Positions 33,888-42,213 of a stretch of 64,000 bases of DNA are shown here, piece after piece (within the stretch, counting starts at the first letter, position 1; every line of letters starts with the position of its first letter). The position numbers and the translations under genes were made by a program. This DNA comes from Hungatella sp. UBA3048. GTDB lineage: Bacteria; Bacillota; Clostridia; Lachnospirales; Lachnospiraceae. The notes under the pieces are model-generated. The model was not told where the DNA came from, ran no database searches, and was given only the letters and a program-made list of their open reading frames with translations. The stretch covers positions 60,193-124,192 of the forward strand of contig DFCS01000039.1 in assembly GCA_002367105.1 (NCBI GenBank). The letters are read 5' to 3'.

Positions 33888-34529
33888 ATGGCAAATGTAA
33901 ATGGAGTTGATCCGAATAAATATCTGGATGCTTTTAAGGAAAGGGCGAAAACCACCAGTAACAGTGAATTGACAACAGAGGGGTTTTTCAAGCTTTTGGC
34001 AGCACAGCTTCAAAATCAGGATATGTCAAACCCAATGGATAACTCAGAGATGATGACTCAGATGACCCAGATTGCCATGATGCAGGCTATGAACAACTTC
34101 TCCACTGCAATGGGGGATTTTGCCCAGGTCAATACAATTAATTATGGAACATCCATGATGGGAAAAGAAGTTATGGTTGGAGTCAAGGAGAAGGATGGGA
34201 CAATTAAAAAAGTTACGGGAACTGTGACGAGAGTTGATATTTTTGGTGGTGTGCCGACTCTTTATATCAATGACGATAATAAGACAGGCTATCCGGTTTC
34301 CAGTATAATGTCTGTTTATGAAAAAGGGCATAAACCTCCGGAAGAAACAGATGAGACAAAAAAGGATGATGGAGTTAAGGATCCAGGTACAGCTAATAAT
34401 ACCGATGGAGCCAAGGAATCTGATGCAGGTAAAGATGTCGATGGAACCAAGGAACCTGATGCAGGTAAAGATGTCGATGGAGCCGAAGATCCGGATAAAG
34501 ATAATAAAACCGATGCCAGTACTGATTAG
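33888..34529 (+). CDS. flgD: Hook-capping protein FlgD with acidic repeat tail
   Basis: A 213-residue hook scaffold. The conserved N-terminal half is seen: FFKLLAAQLQNQDMSNPMDN and EMMTQMTQIAMMQAMNNFS. A short beta domain follows (SMMGKEVMVGVKEKDG, VTRVDIFGGVPTLYINDD) up to about residue 147. The remaining 65 residues are an Asp/Lys/Gly-rich tail built of 12-residue repeats (DGAKESDAGKDV, DGTKEPDAGKDV), unusual for FlgD. The large C-terminal FN3-like domain of enteric FlgD is absent, as is common in Firmicutes. GGAGAG precedes the ATG, 11 bases after fliK. Confidence 0.93.
   Translation: MANVNGVDPNKYLDAFKERAKTTSNSELTTEGFFKLLAAQLQNQDMSNPMDNSEMMTQMTQIAMMQAMNNFSTAMGDFAQVNTINYGTSMMGKEVMVGVKEKDGTIKKVTGTVTRVDIFGGVPTLYINDDNKTGYPVSSIMSVYEKGHKPPEETDETKKDDGVKDPGTANNTDGAKESDAGKDVDGTKEPDAGKDVDGAEDPDKDNKTDASTD
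34404..34490 (+). repeat. Tandem 36-base repeat in flgD
   Basis: Two nearly identical 36-base units (34404-34439 and 34440-34475, about three differences) and a partial diverged third encode the DG-x-KE-x-DAGKDV tail of FlgD. Such units can change copy number by slippage without breaking the frame. Confidence 0.8.
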
Positions 34530-34549
34530 AATGCGGAAGGTGATGATTA

Positions 34550-34924
34550 ATGCTAGGCAAAATAAATCAGCATGAGGAATTAAGGCAGCTAAAGCTGCGG
34601 AATGCGGCCGCAATATCAAAACCGGCAGGCAGCTTTAATGAGATCCTTCAAAGCAGGATTGACAAAAAGGAGGAACTCCAGTTTTCCCGCCATGCTGCAG
34701 AGAGGGTTAATCAGCGCGGAATAGAAATGTCGGATTCCTTTTTACAGGATCTGCAGTCCGCAGTGGAAAAAGCCCGTTTAAAAGGTGCAAAAGATGTGGT
34801 GATTATCAGTGACAGGGGAGCATTTATTGTTAATGTGCCTAATAATACTGTGGTAACAACCATGTCAGGAAATGAAATGAAAGAAAATATTTTTACTAAT
34901 ATTGACAGCGCCGTCCTATTATAG
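34550..34924 (+). CDS. Flagellar operon protein (TIGR02530 family)
   Basis: A 124-residue protein of the small family found between flgD and flgE in Firmicutes flagellar operons. The family core is FSRHAAERVNQRGIEMSD, then AVEKARLKGAKDVVIISD and AFIVNVPNNTVVTTM. The role is not known; position suggests hook assembly. The preceding AAGGTGATG region gives the ribosome site. The family normally ends TNIDSAVLL as here. Confidence 0.88.
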   Translation: MLGKINQHEELRQLKLRNAAAISKPAGSFNEILQSRIDKKEELQFSRHAAERVNQRGIEMSDSFLQDLQSAVEKARLKGAKDVVIISDRGAFIVNVPNNTVVTTMSGNEMKENIFTNIDSAVLL

Positions 34925-35003
34925 CTGGACCATTTATGGAGGCTTTTCCTGTGTGTCCGATTGACAGCAGGAGGAAGGCGAAAAAACGAAGGAGAATAAA
35001 GCT

Positions 35004-36602
35004 ATGGTCAAATCAATGTTTGCCGGTGTGGCAGGTCTTAGAACCCACCAGGCCAAAATGGATGTTATCGGTAATAATATAGCTAACGTGAATACATGGG
35101 GATTTAAGGCGGGCACCATGTCCTTTAAAGACACCATGTACATGAACACTTCATCTAGCTCAAAAGGCAGCACAGCTGCCGGCGGCTATGGAGGAACCAA
35201 TGCCAATCAGGTAGGATATGGCGTAACGACCGGAAGCATTACCTATGACTTCTCAATGGGAAGCCCGTCACCTTCTTCCAGAGGGCTTGACTGCTATATT
35301 GACGGTACAGGATTTTATATTGTAGGTCCGATGGTTGGGGACGGAGAGGGTTTTTCCCTGGAGGATTCAGATGTTATTTCCTCCAAAGGTCTGTCACTTT
35401 CCAGAGTAGGGCAATTTACTGTGGATAATCAAGGTTATCTGGTTGATGACTCAGGAAATTATGTATATGGATTTTCAAATAGCAGCAGCGATTTATCCAG
35501 CGGGGATAGTTTTGATACCACAACATTAAAACCACTGAGGATTCCCATGGAATCAGATATGGCAACGATAGGTAATAAGACTGCAGCAGAGAAGGTAAAC
35601 GAAGCAAGAAAAGCTCTTGAGGAAGCAAGAGCAAACTTAAGCAAACTGAATTTGGATTTGGGAAAGGCAAGAGAAGAATATATTGCTGCAGATAAGGCGT
35701 ATGGGGATAAGAGTACATCGCTGGATATTAAAACATTAACAACAAATCGTGATGATGCTAAGACAGCCATGGAAAAGGCTTACGCGGAATGGCTTGATGG
35801 CAAAAATGATCCGGCACATGCTGATGATCTGAAGAATGCTTATGACACGGCGAGAACGGCTTATGAGAAAACAGTATATAAGCTGATTGAAGGCCAGGCG
35901 CAACTGCGCGCACCAAAGGCACTGGCTGATAATGCTTCAAAGATGCCTGGCGTCTGGGATGCCTATGAAGCAGCTCTTGCTACTTATAATGCCAGCGGTA
36001 CAACAACAGATAAGGAAGCATTGGATGTGGCAAGAAAAGCGTTGGATGAACTTCAGGCGGCTTTAAGCAAAATTGAACCTGATTCTCTTGAGGGCAAACG
36101 GGACACCGCCAACCAGGCTGTAAAGAAGGCTGAAGCCCTGGTGAAAGCAGCCGAAAAGGGAGTAACTGATGCCGAAAATTCACTTGAAACAGCTCTGAAA
36201 GACTCTACTAGTACGGAGGTGGGCAATGCTGGTGCAGGCGAAGGGCTTGCCAAGCTGACCAACTATGCAGTCCAGCAGGACGGAACCTTAGTCGGTAGTT
36301 CCGAGAATGGCGCTACAGTTATCATCGGCAAGATTGCCTTAGCCGGTGTTCAGAACGTCAACGGTCTGGAAAAAACCTCAGGCTATTATTATACCCCAGG
36401 CAGTAATGCCGGCAACATAAGCATTTATGAAGCCGGCGGCGTCCAGGGCCGGATCATGGGAAATTATCTGGAAATGGCAAAGGTGGACCTTGCGACTGAG
36501 ATGACAGATATGATCACGACTCAGAGAGGATTCCAGGCCAACTCTAAAATCATTACAGTTACAGATCAGATGCTTGAAGAACTGGTTAATATTAAGCGGT
36601 AA
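35004..36602 (+). CDS. flgE: Flagellar hook protein FlgE with a long helical insert
   Basis: A 532-residue secreted hook subunit. The N-terminal rod/hook signature is AGLRTHQAKMDVIGNNIANV and NTWGFKAGTMSFKDTMY. The C-terminal domain carries NYLEMAKVDLATEMTDMITT and FQANSKIITVTDQMLEELVN. Between about residues 190 and 430 lies an Ala/Lys/Glu-rich helical region (KVNEARKALEEARANLSKLN, ANQAVKKAEALVKAAEKGV) with long heptad-like stretches. Ordinary FlgE has beta-rich domains here. The insert should project on the hook surface or pack along it. AAGGAG precedes the ATG. A hairpin lies after it. Confidence 0.92.
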   Translation: MVKSMFAGVAGLRTHQAKMDVIGNNIANVNTWGFKAGTMSFKDTMYMNTSSSSKGSTAAGGYGGTNANQVGYGVTTGSITYDFSMGSPSPSSRGLDCYIDGTGFYIVGPMVGDGEGFSLEDSDVISSKGLSLSRVGQFTVDNQGYLVDDSGNYVYGFSNSSSDLSSGDSFDTTTLKPLRIPMESDMATIGNKTAAEKVNEARKALEEARANLSKLNLDLGKAREEYIAADKAYGDKSTSLDIKTLTTNRDDAKTAMEKAYAEWLDGKNDPAHADDLKNAYDTARTAYEKTVYKLIEGQAQLRAPKALADNASKMPGVWDAYEAALATYNASGTTTDKEALDVARKALDELQAALSKIEPDSLEGKRDTANQAVKKAEALVKAAEKGVTDAENSLETALKDSTSTEVGNAGAGEGLAKLTNYAVQQDGTLVGSSENGATVIIGKIALAGVQNVNGLEKTSGYYYTPGSNAGNISIYEAGGVQGRIMGNYLEMAKVDLATEMTDMITTQRGFQANSKIITVTDQMLEELVNIKR

Positions 36603-36619
36603 TAATCTTATGTAGATTC

Positions 36620-36645
36620 AGGGAGGCGGTGAATGCCGCTTCCCT
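36620..36645 (+). other. Intergenic hairpin between flgE and flbD
   Basis: AGGGAGGCGG pairs with CCGCTTCCCT (10 bp, one G-T) over loop TGAATG. No T run follows. It may act as an mRNA 3' stabiliser for the highly expressed flgE cistron. Confidence 0.6.
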
Positions 36646-36664
36646 ATATGAAAGGAGTTGAGCC

Positions 36665-36868
36665 ATGATTTGTCTTACAAGGCTGAATGATGAGGAATTT
36701 GTAATCAATTGCAATCAGATTGAGCGGATTGAAACCATACCGGAGTCCAATGTAATAATGGTTAATGGAAAACATTATGTGGTAAAAGAAAGTGTTGATG
36801 AGATCATTGATCGGGTGATTGATTTCCATGCTCAAATATATGCGCGAGCGCAGAAAAAGAACGTTTAA
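36665..36868 (+). CDS. flbD: FlbD/SwrD family flagellar protein
   Basis: A 67-residue protein: MICLTRLNDEEFVINCNQIE, then PESNVIMVNGKHYVVKES, matching the short FlbD family always found between flgE and motA in Firmicutes. In Bacillus the homolog SwrD raises flagellar torque. It is not the large FlbD transcription factor of Caulobacter. AAAGGAG precedes the ATG. Confidence 0.9.
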   Translation: MICLTRLNDEEFVINCNQIERIETIPESNVIMVNGKHYVVKESVDEIIDRVIDFHAQIYARAQKKNV

Positions 36869-36885
36869 TCCAGGTACTGCCTGGA
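36869..36885 (+). other. Small hairpin between flbD and motA
   Basis: TCCAGG/CCTGGA with a 5-base loop, directly before the motA ribosome site AGGAGG. It could modulate motA translation. Confidence 0.45.
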
Positions 36886-36901
36886 ATATAGGAGGTTACT
36901 T

Positions 36902-37714
36902 ATGGATGTATCATTGATCATTGGCTGGGTGCTGGGAATCGTATTGATTATCTACGGAATCGGCACAGATAAGCTGGTGAATTTCTTGGACATGCCCAGT
37001 GTTATCATTGTTGTGGGAGGTACAGTGGCAGCATTGATAGCCAGCTTTCCGTTTAAGACCCTGGCACAGATTCCAAAACACATCGGAATTATGATCAGCT
37101 CCAACCGGTATAATTCGGAAGCCGTTATTCATACCCTGGTGGATATGGCGAAAACGGCTAGAAAAAAGGGGCTTTTGGTTCTGGAAGAGCAGGCTTCTAC
37201 CATCAAGGATCCTTTTCTGAAACAAAGCGTGATGCTAATTGTAGATGCCATGGATGCGGAAAAGATCAGGGAGATGCTGGAAAGTGAAGTAGCGGCTATG
37301 ATAGACCGTCATGAGCAGGATGTCAGCATCTATGACAGGGGATCAGGAGTGGCTCCGGCCTTCGGAATGATTGGTACGCTGGTAGGATTGGTTAACATGT
37401 TAAAAAGTATGGATATGTCTGGAAACGGATCAAACAGCCTTGGGGCTGACATGTCTGTAGCTTTGATTACCACATTTTACGGCTGTGTTCTGGCTCATCT
37501 GCTGTTCAATCCTATGGGCAAGAAGCTCCGTATCCGGAATGAGGAAGAAGTCTTATATAAGCAGATTATTATTGAAGGTGTTTTGTCCATTCAGGCGGGA
37601 GATAATCCCAAGTACCTGGAGGAAAAACTGTTATCTTACCTGTCTCAGAAGCAGCAGGGAAAAATCACAATGAATAAGCCCGTTAGTGAAGGAAGCGTAA
37701 ATACTGAGAATTAG
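36902..37714 (+). CDS. motA: Flagellar motor stator protein MotA
   Basis: A 270-residue membrane protein with four transmembrane segments. Key blocks are GGTVAALIASFPFKTLAQIP, VLEEQAST and the torque-side cytoplasmic loop with MIDRHEQDV. The second membrane pair is seen as GSGVAPAFGMIGTLVGLVNML and SLGADMSVALITTFYGCVLA, with the conserved Pro residues. It forms the ion channel with MotB. AGGAGG precedes the ATG. Confidence 0.97.
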   Translation: MDVSLIIGWVLGIVLIIYGIGTDKLVNFLDMPSVIIVVGGTVAALIASFPFKTLAQIPKHIGIMISSNRYNSEAVIHTLVDMAKTARKKGLLVLEEQASTIKDPFLKQSVMLIVDAMDAEKIREMLESEVAAMIDRHEQDVSIYDRGSGVAPAFGMIGTLVGLVNMLKSMDMSGNGSNSLGADMSVALITTFYGCVLAHLLFNPMGKKLRIRNEEEVLYKQIIIEGVLSIQAGDNPKYLEEKLLSYLSQKQQGKITMNKPVSEGSVNTEN

Positions 37715-37727
37715 ATTGTGAAAGAGG

Positions 37728-37770
37728 AACGCCCGGGGGGCATGCCTTGATGTCAAAAGAACATGGGTAG
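37728..37770. repeat. Two-hairpin intergenic repeat, copy 2 (motA-motB)
   Basis: ACGCCC-GGG-GGGCAT is followed by TTGATGTCAAAAGAACATGG. It aligns with 43300-43342 at about 20 of the first 27 positions. One stem pair changes from G-C here to A-T there, a compensatory change. There is no T run. Confidence 0.55.
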
Positions 37771-37793
37771 GAAAGTGAAAAACAGGTGGTTAT

Positions 37794-38561
37794 ATGATTA
37801 AGAGAAATAAGCAGCCGGAGGAATCTGGAAGCTGGATGGATACATATGGGGACATGGTTACTTTGCTGCTGTGTTTTTTCGTTCTTCTGTATTCCATGTC
37901 GTCCATGGATCAGAGCAAATGGAAGAAATTAGTACAGAGCTTTAATCCCAGTGCTTTGGAAAGCATAGAGTCCAATGTCAACGAAAGCGAGGGGCAATTC
38001 CGTGGAGACCCGGCAAAAGAAGAGGTCACGGATTTTGACGCATTGTATACGGCTCTGAAACATGTGGTTCAGGAGAGAGGAATGCAGGAATCCGTTGAAA
38101 TTACCCGCGGAGACGGTTTTACGTTTATTTCATTCCGCGACAAAGTATTTTTTGATGGGGACAGCTCTGTACTTCGCCAGGAGGGAAAGGACGTTCTTGA
38201 GCAATTTGCCTCTGCTATGATGCAGGTAGACTCTTCCATAAAAGAAGTACAAGTATTGGGTCACACCTCCCAGGGAGATCCAGACAGGCCAAACAATATC
38301 CGCAATGACAGGATGCTTTCTGCACAGCGTTCTGCAGAAGTTGTTATTTTTCTCCAAAGCAGACATGCTGTTTCACCGGAAAAACTGGTGGGCGCCAGCT
38401 ATGGTCAGTTCCGTCCCGTTGCGCCTTTTGATACGGAAGATGGGAGGGCGCAGAACCGCCGCGTGGAAATATTGATAACCAAGAATGATACGGTAGAAAA
38501 ATCCCTGGAAGAGTATTACAACCAGATATATCAGGATTATCAGAACGTGCCGGGCAATTAA
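37794..38561 (+). CDS. motB: Flagellar motor stator protein MotB
   Basis: A 255-residue protein with one transmembrane helix (WMDTYGDMVTLLLCFFVLLY) that carries the ion-binding Asp (the D of YGDMVTLLL). The C-terminal OmpA-like peptidoglycan-binding domain is seen as FFDGDSSVLRQEGKDVLEQF, VLGHTSQGDP, NDRMLSAQRSAEVVIFLQ and AQNRRVEILIT. It anchors MotA to the cell wall. AGGTGG precedes the ATG. fliL, often next in Firmicutes, is absent. Confidence 0.97.
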   Translation: MIKRNKQPEESGSWMDTYGDMVTLLLCFFVLLYSMSSMDQSKWKKLVQSFNPSALESIESNVNESEGQFRGDPAKEEVTDFDALYTALKHVVQERGMQESVEITRGDGFTFISFRDKVFFDGDSSVLRQEGKDVLEQFASAMMQVDSSIKEVQVLGHTSQGDPDRPNNIRNDRMLSAQRSAEVVIFLQSRHAVSPEKLVGASYGQFRPVAPFDTEDGRAQNRRVEILITKNDTVEKSLEEYYNQIYQDYQNVPGN

Positions 38562-38584
38562 AAAATGAAGCGGGAGTGAAACAA

Positions 38585-39604
38585 ATGGCTGAAGTATTAT
38601 CCCAAAATCAAATTGATGCGCTGCTCAATTCCCTGCAGGGAACAAATGAGCTGGGCCAGGAGATTGAAAGAAAAGAAGATGAATTAAAATATAGGAAATA
38701 TGATTTTTACAGTCCGAAAAAGTTTACAAAGGACAGGCTTAAAGTTTTAGGCAGTATATTCGACAATTATTCCAGGATCGCAGGTTCCCAGATAAATAGT
38801 CTGTTTCGGACTTCCAGCGAACTGTCAGTCGTTACGGTAGAGGAACAGCGGTATTATGAATTCAGTAACGCCCTCAGTGATAATGATGTCCTTACCCTTG
38901 TCAATGTGACTTTACCGGATCATTCCAAGAATCCGCCTCTTTTAATCAATGCAAGCATGCCATTAATGCTTAGCTTAATCGACCGCATGCTGGGGGGGCT
39001 GGGAAAAGAAACTAGTGTTGGACTGTCTTATTCCTATACGGAAATAGAGATGGCTTTATACCGCAGAGTGATCCAATATGTGATAGCACCATTAAAGGAT
39101 TCCTGGTCAAGTTACATTAATCTTAACTTTGAGCTGGAGAGGTTGGAAGAAAACCCAAGCATGTTTCAGGAAATCGGTGTGGATGAAACCATAGTAATCA
39201 TCGTCATTGATGTGGAAATGGATGGCTGTTCTGGGAGACTAAGTCTCTGTATTCCAGGAAACCTCCTGATAAACATATTCAGTATCATAGACAAGCGAAG
39301 AGCCAGCGCTATGGGAGATGAAGAAAACAGTCAGGATACAAAACTTGAAATCCTGAATAACATCAGGGCCACTGACTTATTGGTTCGTGCTAAAGTAGGA
39401 GAGTCTGTCATTACTCTGGATGATGTTTATAATCTTCATGTGGGAGACGTCATCAACTTAGGAACGCCTAAGGAATCCGATATCAAGCTGTATGTGGAAG
39501 ACCAGCCTTGGTTTAAGGGACAGCTGGGGGCTCACAAAAGGAATACTGCAGTTCGGATTGAAGGTCTTGTAGAAGAAGGAAATTACCAGGCTGGTGAAAA
39601 CTGA
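38585..39604 (+). CDS. fliM: Flagellar motor switch protein FliM
   Basis: A 339-residue C-ring protein. The N-terminal CheY-P-binding motif is VLSQNQIDALLNSLQG. The CheC-like middle domain follows (FDNYSRIAGSQINSLFRTSS, LIDRMLGGLGKET, FSYTEIEMAL-like SYSYTEIEMALYRRV) and a C-terminal SpoA domain (LLVRAKVGESVITLDDVYNL). The start is ATG 38585, served by GGGAG; the GTG at 38576 overlaps that site. Part of the switch complex with FliG and FliY. Confidence 0.96.
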   Translation: MAEVLSQNQIDALLNSLQGTNELGQEIERKEDELKYRKYDFYSPKKFTKDRLKVLGSIFDNYSRIAGSQINSLFRTSSELSVVTVEEQRYYEFSNALSDNDVLTLVNVTLPDHSKNPPLLINASMPLMLSLIDRMLGGLGKETSVGLSYSYTEIEMALYRRVIQYVIAPLKDSWSSYINLNFELERLEENPSMFQEIGVDETIVIIVIDVEMDGCSGRLSLCIPGNLLINIFSIIDKRRASAMGDEENSQDTKLEILNNIRATDLLVRAKVGESVITLDDVYNLHVGDVINLGTPKESDIKLYVEDQPWFKGQLGAHKRNTAVRIEGLVEEGNYQAGEN

Positions 39605-39652
39605 GTCAGGGATTATATAAAGAATTAAGGATAATAAAGGAGATGCAAAAGA

Positions 39653-40012
39653 ATGGCGAAAATATTATTAGTAGATGATGCGGCATTTATGAGAATGATG
39701 ATTAAGGATACGTTGTCTAAAAACGGATACACCGATTTATATGAGGCGTCTGACGGAGCTCAGGCTGTGCAGATGTTTTCTGAAATCACCCCGGATCTTG
39801 TGATCATGGACATTACTATGCCTAACATGGATGGTCTGGAAGCATTAAAATTAATAAGGGCAAAATCCCCGGATGCAGCGGTTGTTATGTGCTCTGCCAT
39901 GGGACAGGAGAGCATGGTAATCGAAGCGATCAAATCAGGAGCCAAAGACTTTATTGTAAAGCCCTTTAAACCGGACAGAATTCTTAAAACTGTCACAGGC
40001 ATTATCGGTTAG
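39653..40012 (+). CDS. cheY: Chemotaxis response regulator CheY
   Basis: A 119-residue single receiver domain. The acidic pair VDDAAFMR, the phosphoacceptor Asp in VIMDITMPNMDG, the switch Ser in VMCSAMGQ and the conserved Lys in VKPFKPDR are all present. It binds the FliM and FliY motifs when phosphorylated. It sits between fliM and flgC. AAAGGAG precedes the ATG. Confidence 0.94.
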   Translation: MAKILLVDDAAFMRMMIKDTLSKNGYTDLYEASDGAQAVQMFSEITPDLVIMDITMPNMDGLEALKLIRAKSPDAAVVMCSAMGQESMVIEAIKSGAKDFIVKPFKPDRILKTVTGIIG

Positions 40013-40035
40013 TTTTACCGTAGAGGAGGGGTCAA

Positions 40036-40482
40036 ATGTCATTTTTAAGTTCCATGAATATTAGTGCGTCGGCAATGACCGCCCAGCGGCTTCGACTGGA
40101 TATTGCATCGGAAAACATTGCGAATATTGATACGACGAGGACGGAAGCAGGCGGGCCGTACCAAAGAAAAATGGTAGTACTTGAATCCAGGAATGAAAAT
40201 AACTTCCGAAGAATTATGATGAATGCAGCCGGCATAAGCAGGCAGCAGAGCACAGGCGGCGTCAGGGTTTCACAGATTGTGCAAGACACCAGCCCCTATA
40301 AGTCCGTTTACAATCCGGATCATCCGGATGCGGATGAAAATGGCTATGTGCAGATGCCAAATGTGGATTTGCTAAAAGAAACAGTAGACAGTATGTCTGC
40401 ATACCGGTCCTATGAGGCCAACATAACAGCATTTAATGCCATAAAGATGATGGCCTCCAAGGCATTGGAAATTGGAAAGTAA
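40036..40482 (+). CDS. flgC: Flagellar basal-body rod protein FlgC (displaced)
   Basis: A 148-residue rod subunit: SSMNISASAMTAQRLRLDIA, SENIANIDTTRTEAGGPYQR and YVQMPNVDLLKETVDSMSAY, with the family end SYEANITAFNAIKMM and ALEIGK. GAGGAGGGG precedes the ATG. In nearly all Firmicutes flgC follows flgB; here it is 13 kb away between cheY and fliY. The reading frame and motifs are complete, so it should work, but its translation and timing may differ from flgB. Confidence 0.94.
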   Translation: MSFLSSMNISASAMTAQRLRLDIASENIANIDTTRTEAGGPYQRKMVVLESRNENNFRRIMMNAAGISRQQSTGGVRVSQIVQDTSPYKSVYNPDHPDADENGYVQMPNVDLLKETVDSMSAYRSYEANITAFNAIKMMASKALEIGK

Positions 40483-40531
40483 AGCGTGACTTGGCATAGA
40501 GGGCTAATGAGTATAAAGGGAGAAAAGTTGT

Positions 40532-41827
40532 ATGGATTCAAAGAATTTTAGCGCATTTGAAATTGATGCCATAGGTGAAATACTGAATATAAGCCTTGGT
40601 GCCTCGGCCACTGCAGTATCTACCATGCTCAATGCCAGAGTTGACATTACCACACCGGTGGTAAAGGTTTTGTCAAAGGAAGAATTTGAAATTTCTAACC
40701 TGGAGCCGGCAGTAGGGGTGGAGATTACATATATTGCAGGACTTAGCGGAAGCAACATTATGCTTTTAAAAAGGCATGACGTAAAAGTGATTGTAGATAT
40801 GCTCATGGGCATGGAAACGCCAGAGGAAGAGTTTGAATTAAATGAACTGAACATCAGCGCCATCTGTGAAGTTATGAATCAGATGATGGGGGCTTCAGCA
40901 ACGGCACTTTCCGAGTTTCTAGGCAAGGTAGTTAATATTTCGACACCCAGTTCTTTTGAGATCGGTGATGTGGATGATTTCAAGGAAAAGTATTATGACA
41001 ACGACGAATACATGGTTGTTGTCGGATTTACTTTAAAAATTGCGGACCAGTTGGAAAGTGAATTTATTAACGTAATGTCTCCTGATCTTGCTAAAGAATT
41101 GGTTAGAGGATTTTTACCCCAGGAAATGCTGGAACCCATTCCGGAGCCTAAACCAATTCCGGAACCAGTACAAATTCCGAAACCAGCGCAAATTCCGGAG
41201 CCAGTCATAGAGACGAAAACGGAATTAAGGGAACCGGCTTCAGGCGGAATCTTATCTCAGGAAGAGATTGAAAAGTTATTGGCAGGCAGCTTTGGAGGCG
41301 AAGAGCCAATAAATGCTGAACAGCCTGCCGACAGAGAGATGGCTGGGGGAAGTCAGGAAATACCGCAGATGACAGGAGATAACCAGATGGCAGTACAGCA
41401 GATGATGGATCAAATACAGACGCAGCAGCAGATGATGAGTCAAATGCAGCAAATGATATCACAACTGCAAAGCGAACAGCAAAATATGAGAAAAACAGGG
41501 TCCCCGGAACCTAAGACCATAAATGTGAAACCTATCCCTCAAAACAGCTTAAAAGACGGAGACCTACGGTTTGAGGAACAGGAGGAAAACCGGGAACTGA
41601 TCATGGGAGTGCCCCTTGAGGTGTCTGTTGAAATAGGCAGAACCAGAAAGTTGGTAAAGGAGATTCTTGAATTTACCAAAGGGTCCCTTGTTATCCTTGA
41701 CAAGCTGGCAGGAGAACAGGTTGATTTATATGTAAATGGCCGCTGCATTGCGAAAGGCGATGTTGTGGTTGTAGATGATAATTTTGGCATCCGTATTACA
41801 GAGATTACTAAAAAGAATGGAGATTAG
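40532..41827 (+). CDS. fliY: Flagellar motor switch phosphatase FliY
   Basis: A 431-residue fusion. The N-terminal CheC-like domain has both phosphatase motifs intact: D12-E16-N19 (IDAIGEILNISLG) and S109-E113-N116 (SAICEVMNQMM), so it should dephosphorylate CheY-P. A Pro/Glu repeat linker (PIPEPKPIPEPVQIPKP) leads to LSQEEIEKLL at about 241-250, a CheY-binding-type motif that is usually at the N-terminus. A Gln/Met-rich helix follows (QMMDQIQTQQQMMSQMQQM), then the FliN/SpoA domain (MGVPLEVSVEIGRTRKLVKE, LDKLAGEQVDLYVNG). GGGAG precedes the ATG. Confidence 0.94.
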   Translation: MDSKNFSAFEIDAIGEILNISLGASATAVSTMLNARVDITTPVVKVLSKEEFEISNLEPAVGVEITYIAGLSGSNIMLLKRHDVKVIVDMLMGMETPEEEFELNELNISAICEVMNQMMGASATALSEFLGKVVNISTPSSFEIGDVDDFKEKYYDNDEYMVVVGFTLKIADQLESEFINVMSPDLAKELVRGFLPQEMLEPIPEPKPIPEPVQIPKPAQIPEPVIETKTELREPASGGILSQEEIEKLLAGSFGGEEPINAEQPADREMAGGSQEIPQMTGDNQMAVQQMMDQIQTQQQMMSQMQQMISQLQSEQQNMRKTGSPEPKTINVKPIPQNSLKDGDLRFEEQEENRELIMGVPLEVSVEIGRTRKLVKEILEFTKGSLVILDKLAGEQVDLYVNGRCIAKGDVVVVDDNFGIRITEITKKNGD

Positions 41828-41844
41828 AGAGGAAGTGGCTGCAT

Positions 41845-42204
41845 TTGAATAGCGTGATTAGTCTGTTTTCAGCGCTGCTCCTTACCGTTGTAATTCTGTA
41901 TTTGAGTTATGTATTTACCAAAAGCCTTGGAAAAGGAGTTGGGCTAAAGCGGGGAGGAACCTGTATGCAGATGTTGGACAGGCTTCCCCTGGGGCAGGAT
42001 AAAGCAGTTGCGATCGTACGTGTAGGAAATCACTATTATCTTATCGGCATTGCTTCTTCTCAGATAACCCTTCTTTCTGAACTTTCGGAGGAAGACATTC
42101 CGGAGGGAGGGTCTTCCCAGACCCAATTTACAGGTGCAGAAGGGTATGAAAGCTTTAAAAAATTATTAAAAAAATATACAGACAGACACAGGGATGATGT
42201 GTAA
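41845..42204 (+). CDS. fliO: Flagellar biosynthesis protein FliO (FliZ-like)
   Basis: A 119-residue membrane protein with one N-terminal transmembrane helix (VISLFSALLLTVVILYLSYV). A small cytoplasmic domain follows (MQMLDRLPLGQDKAVAIVRV, NHYYLIGIASSQITLLSELS). It helps assemble the FliP ring. The start is TTG with GAGGA upstream, 18 bases after fliY, and fliP follows after 9 bases. A GTG at 41854 is an alternative start. Confidence 0.85.
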   Translation: MNSVISLFSALLLTVVILYLSYVFTKSLGKGVGLKRGGTCMQMLDRLPLGQDKAVAIVRVGNHYYLIGIASSQITLLSELSEEDIPEGGSSQTQFTGAEGYESFKKLLKKYTDRHRDDV

Positions 42205-42213
42205 GGAGGAACC

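Noticed and set aside
34044..34619. A 191-codon open frame on the minus strand across the end of flgD
   Set aside because: It is the mirror of the Asp/Gly repeat tail of FlgD, has no ribosome site and is of low complexity (repeating Ile/Phe/Arg).
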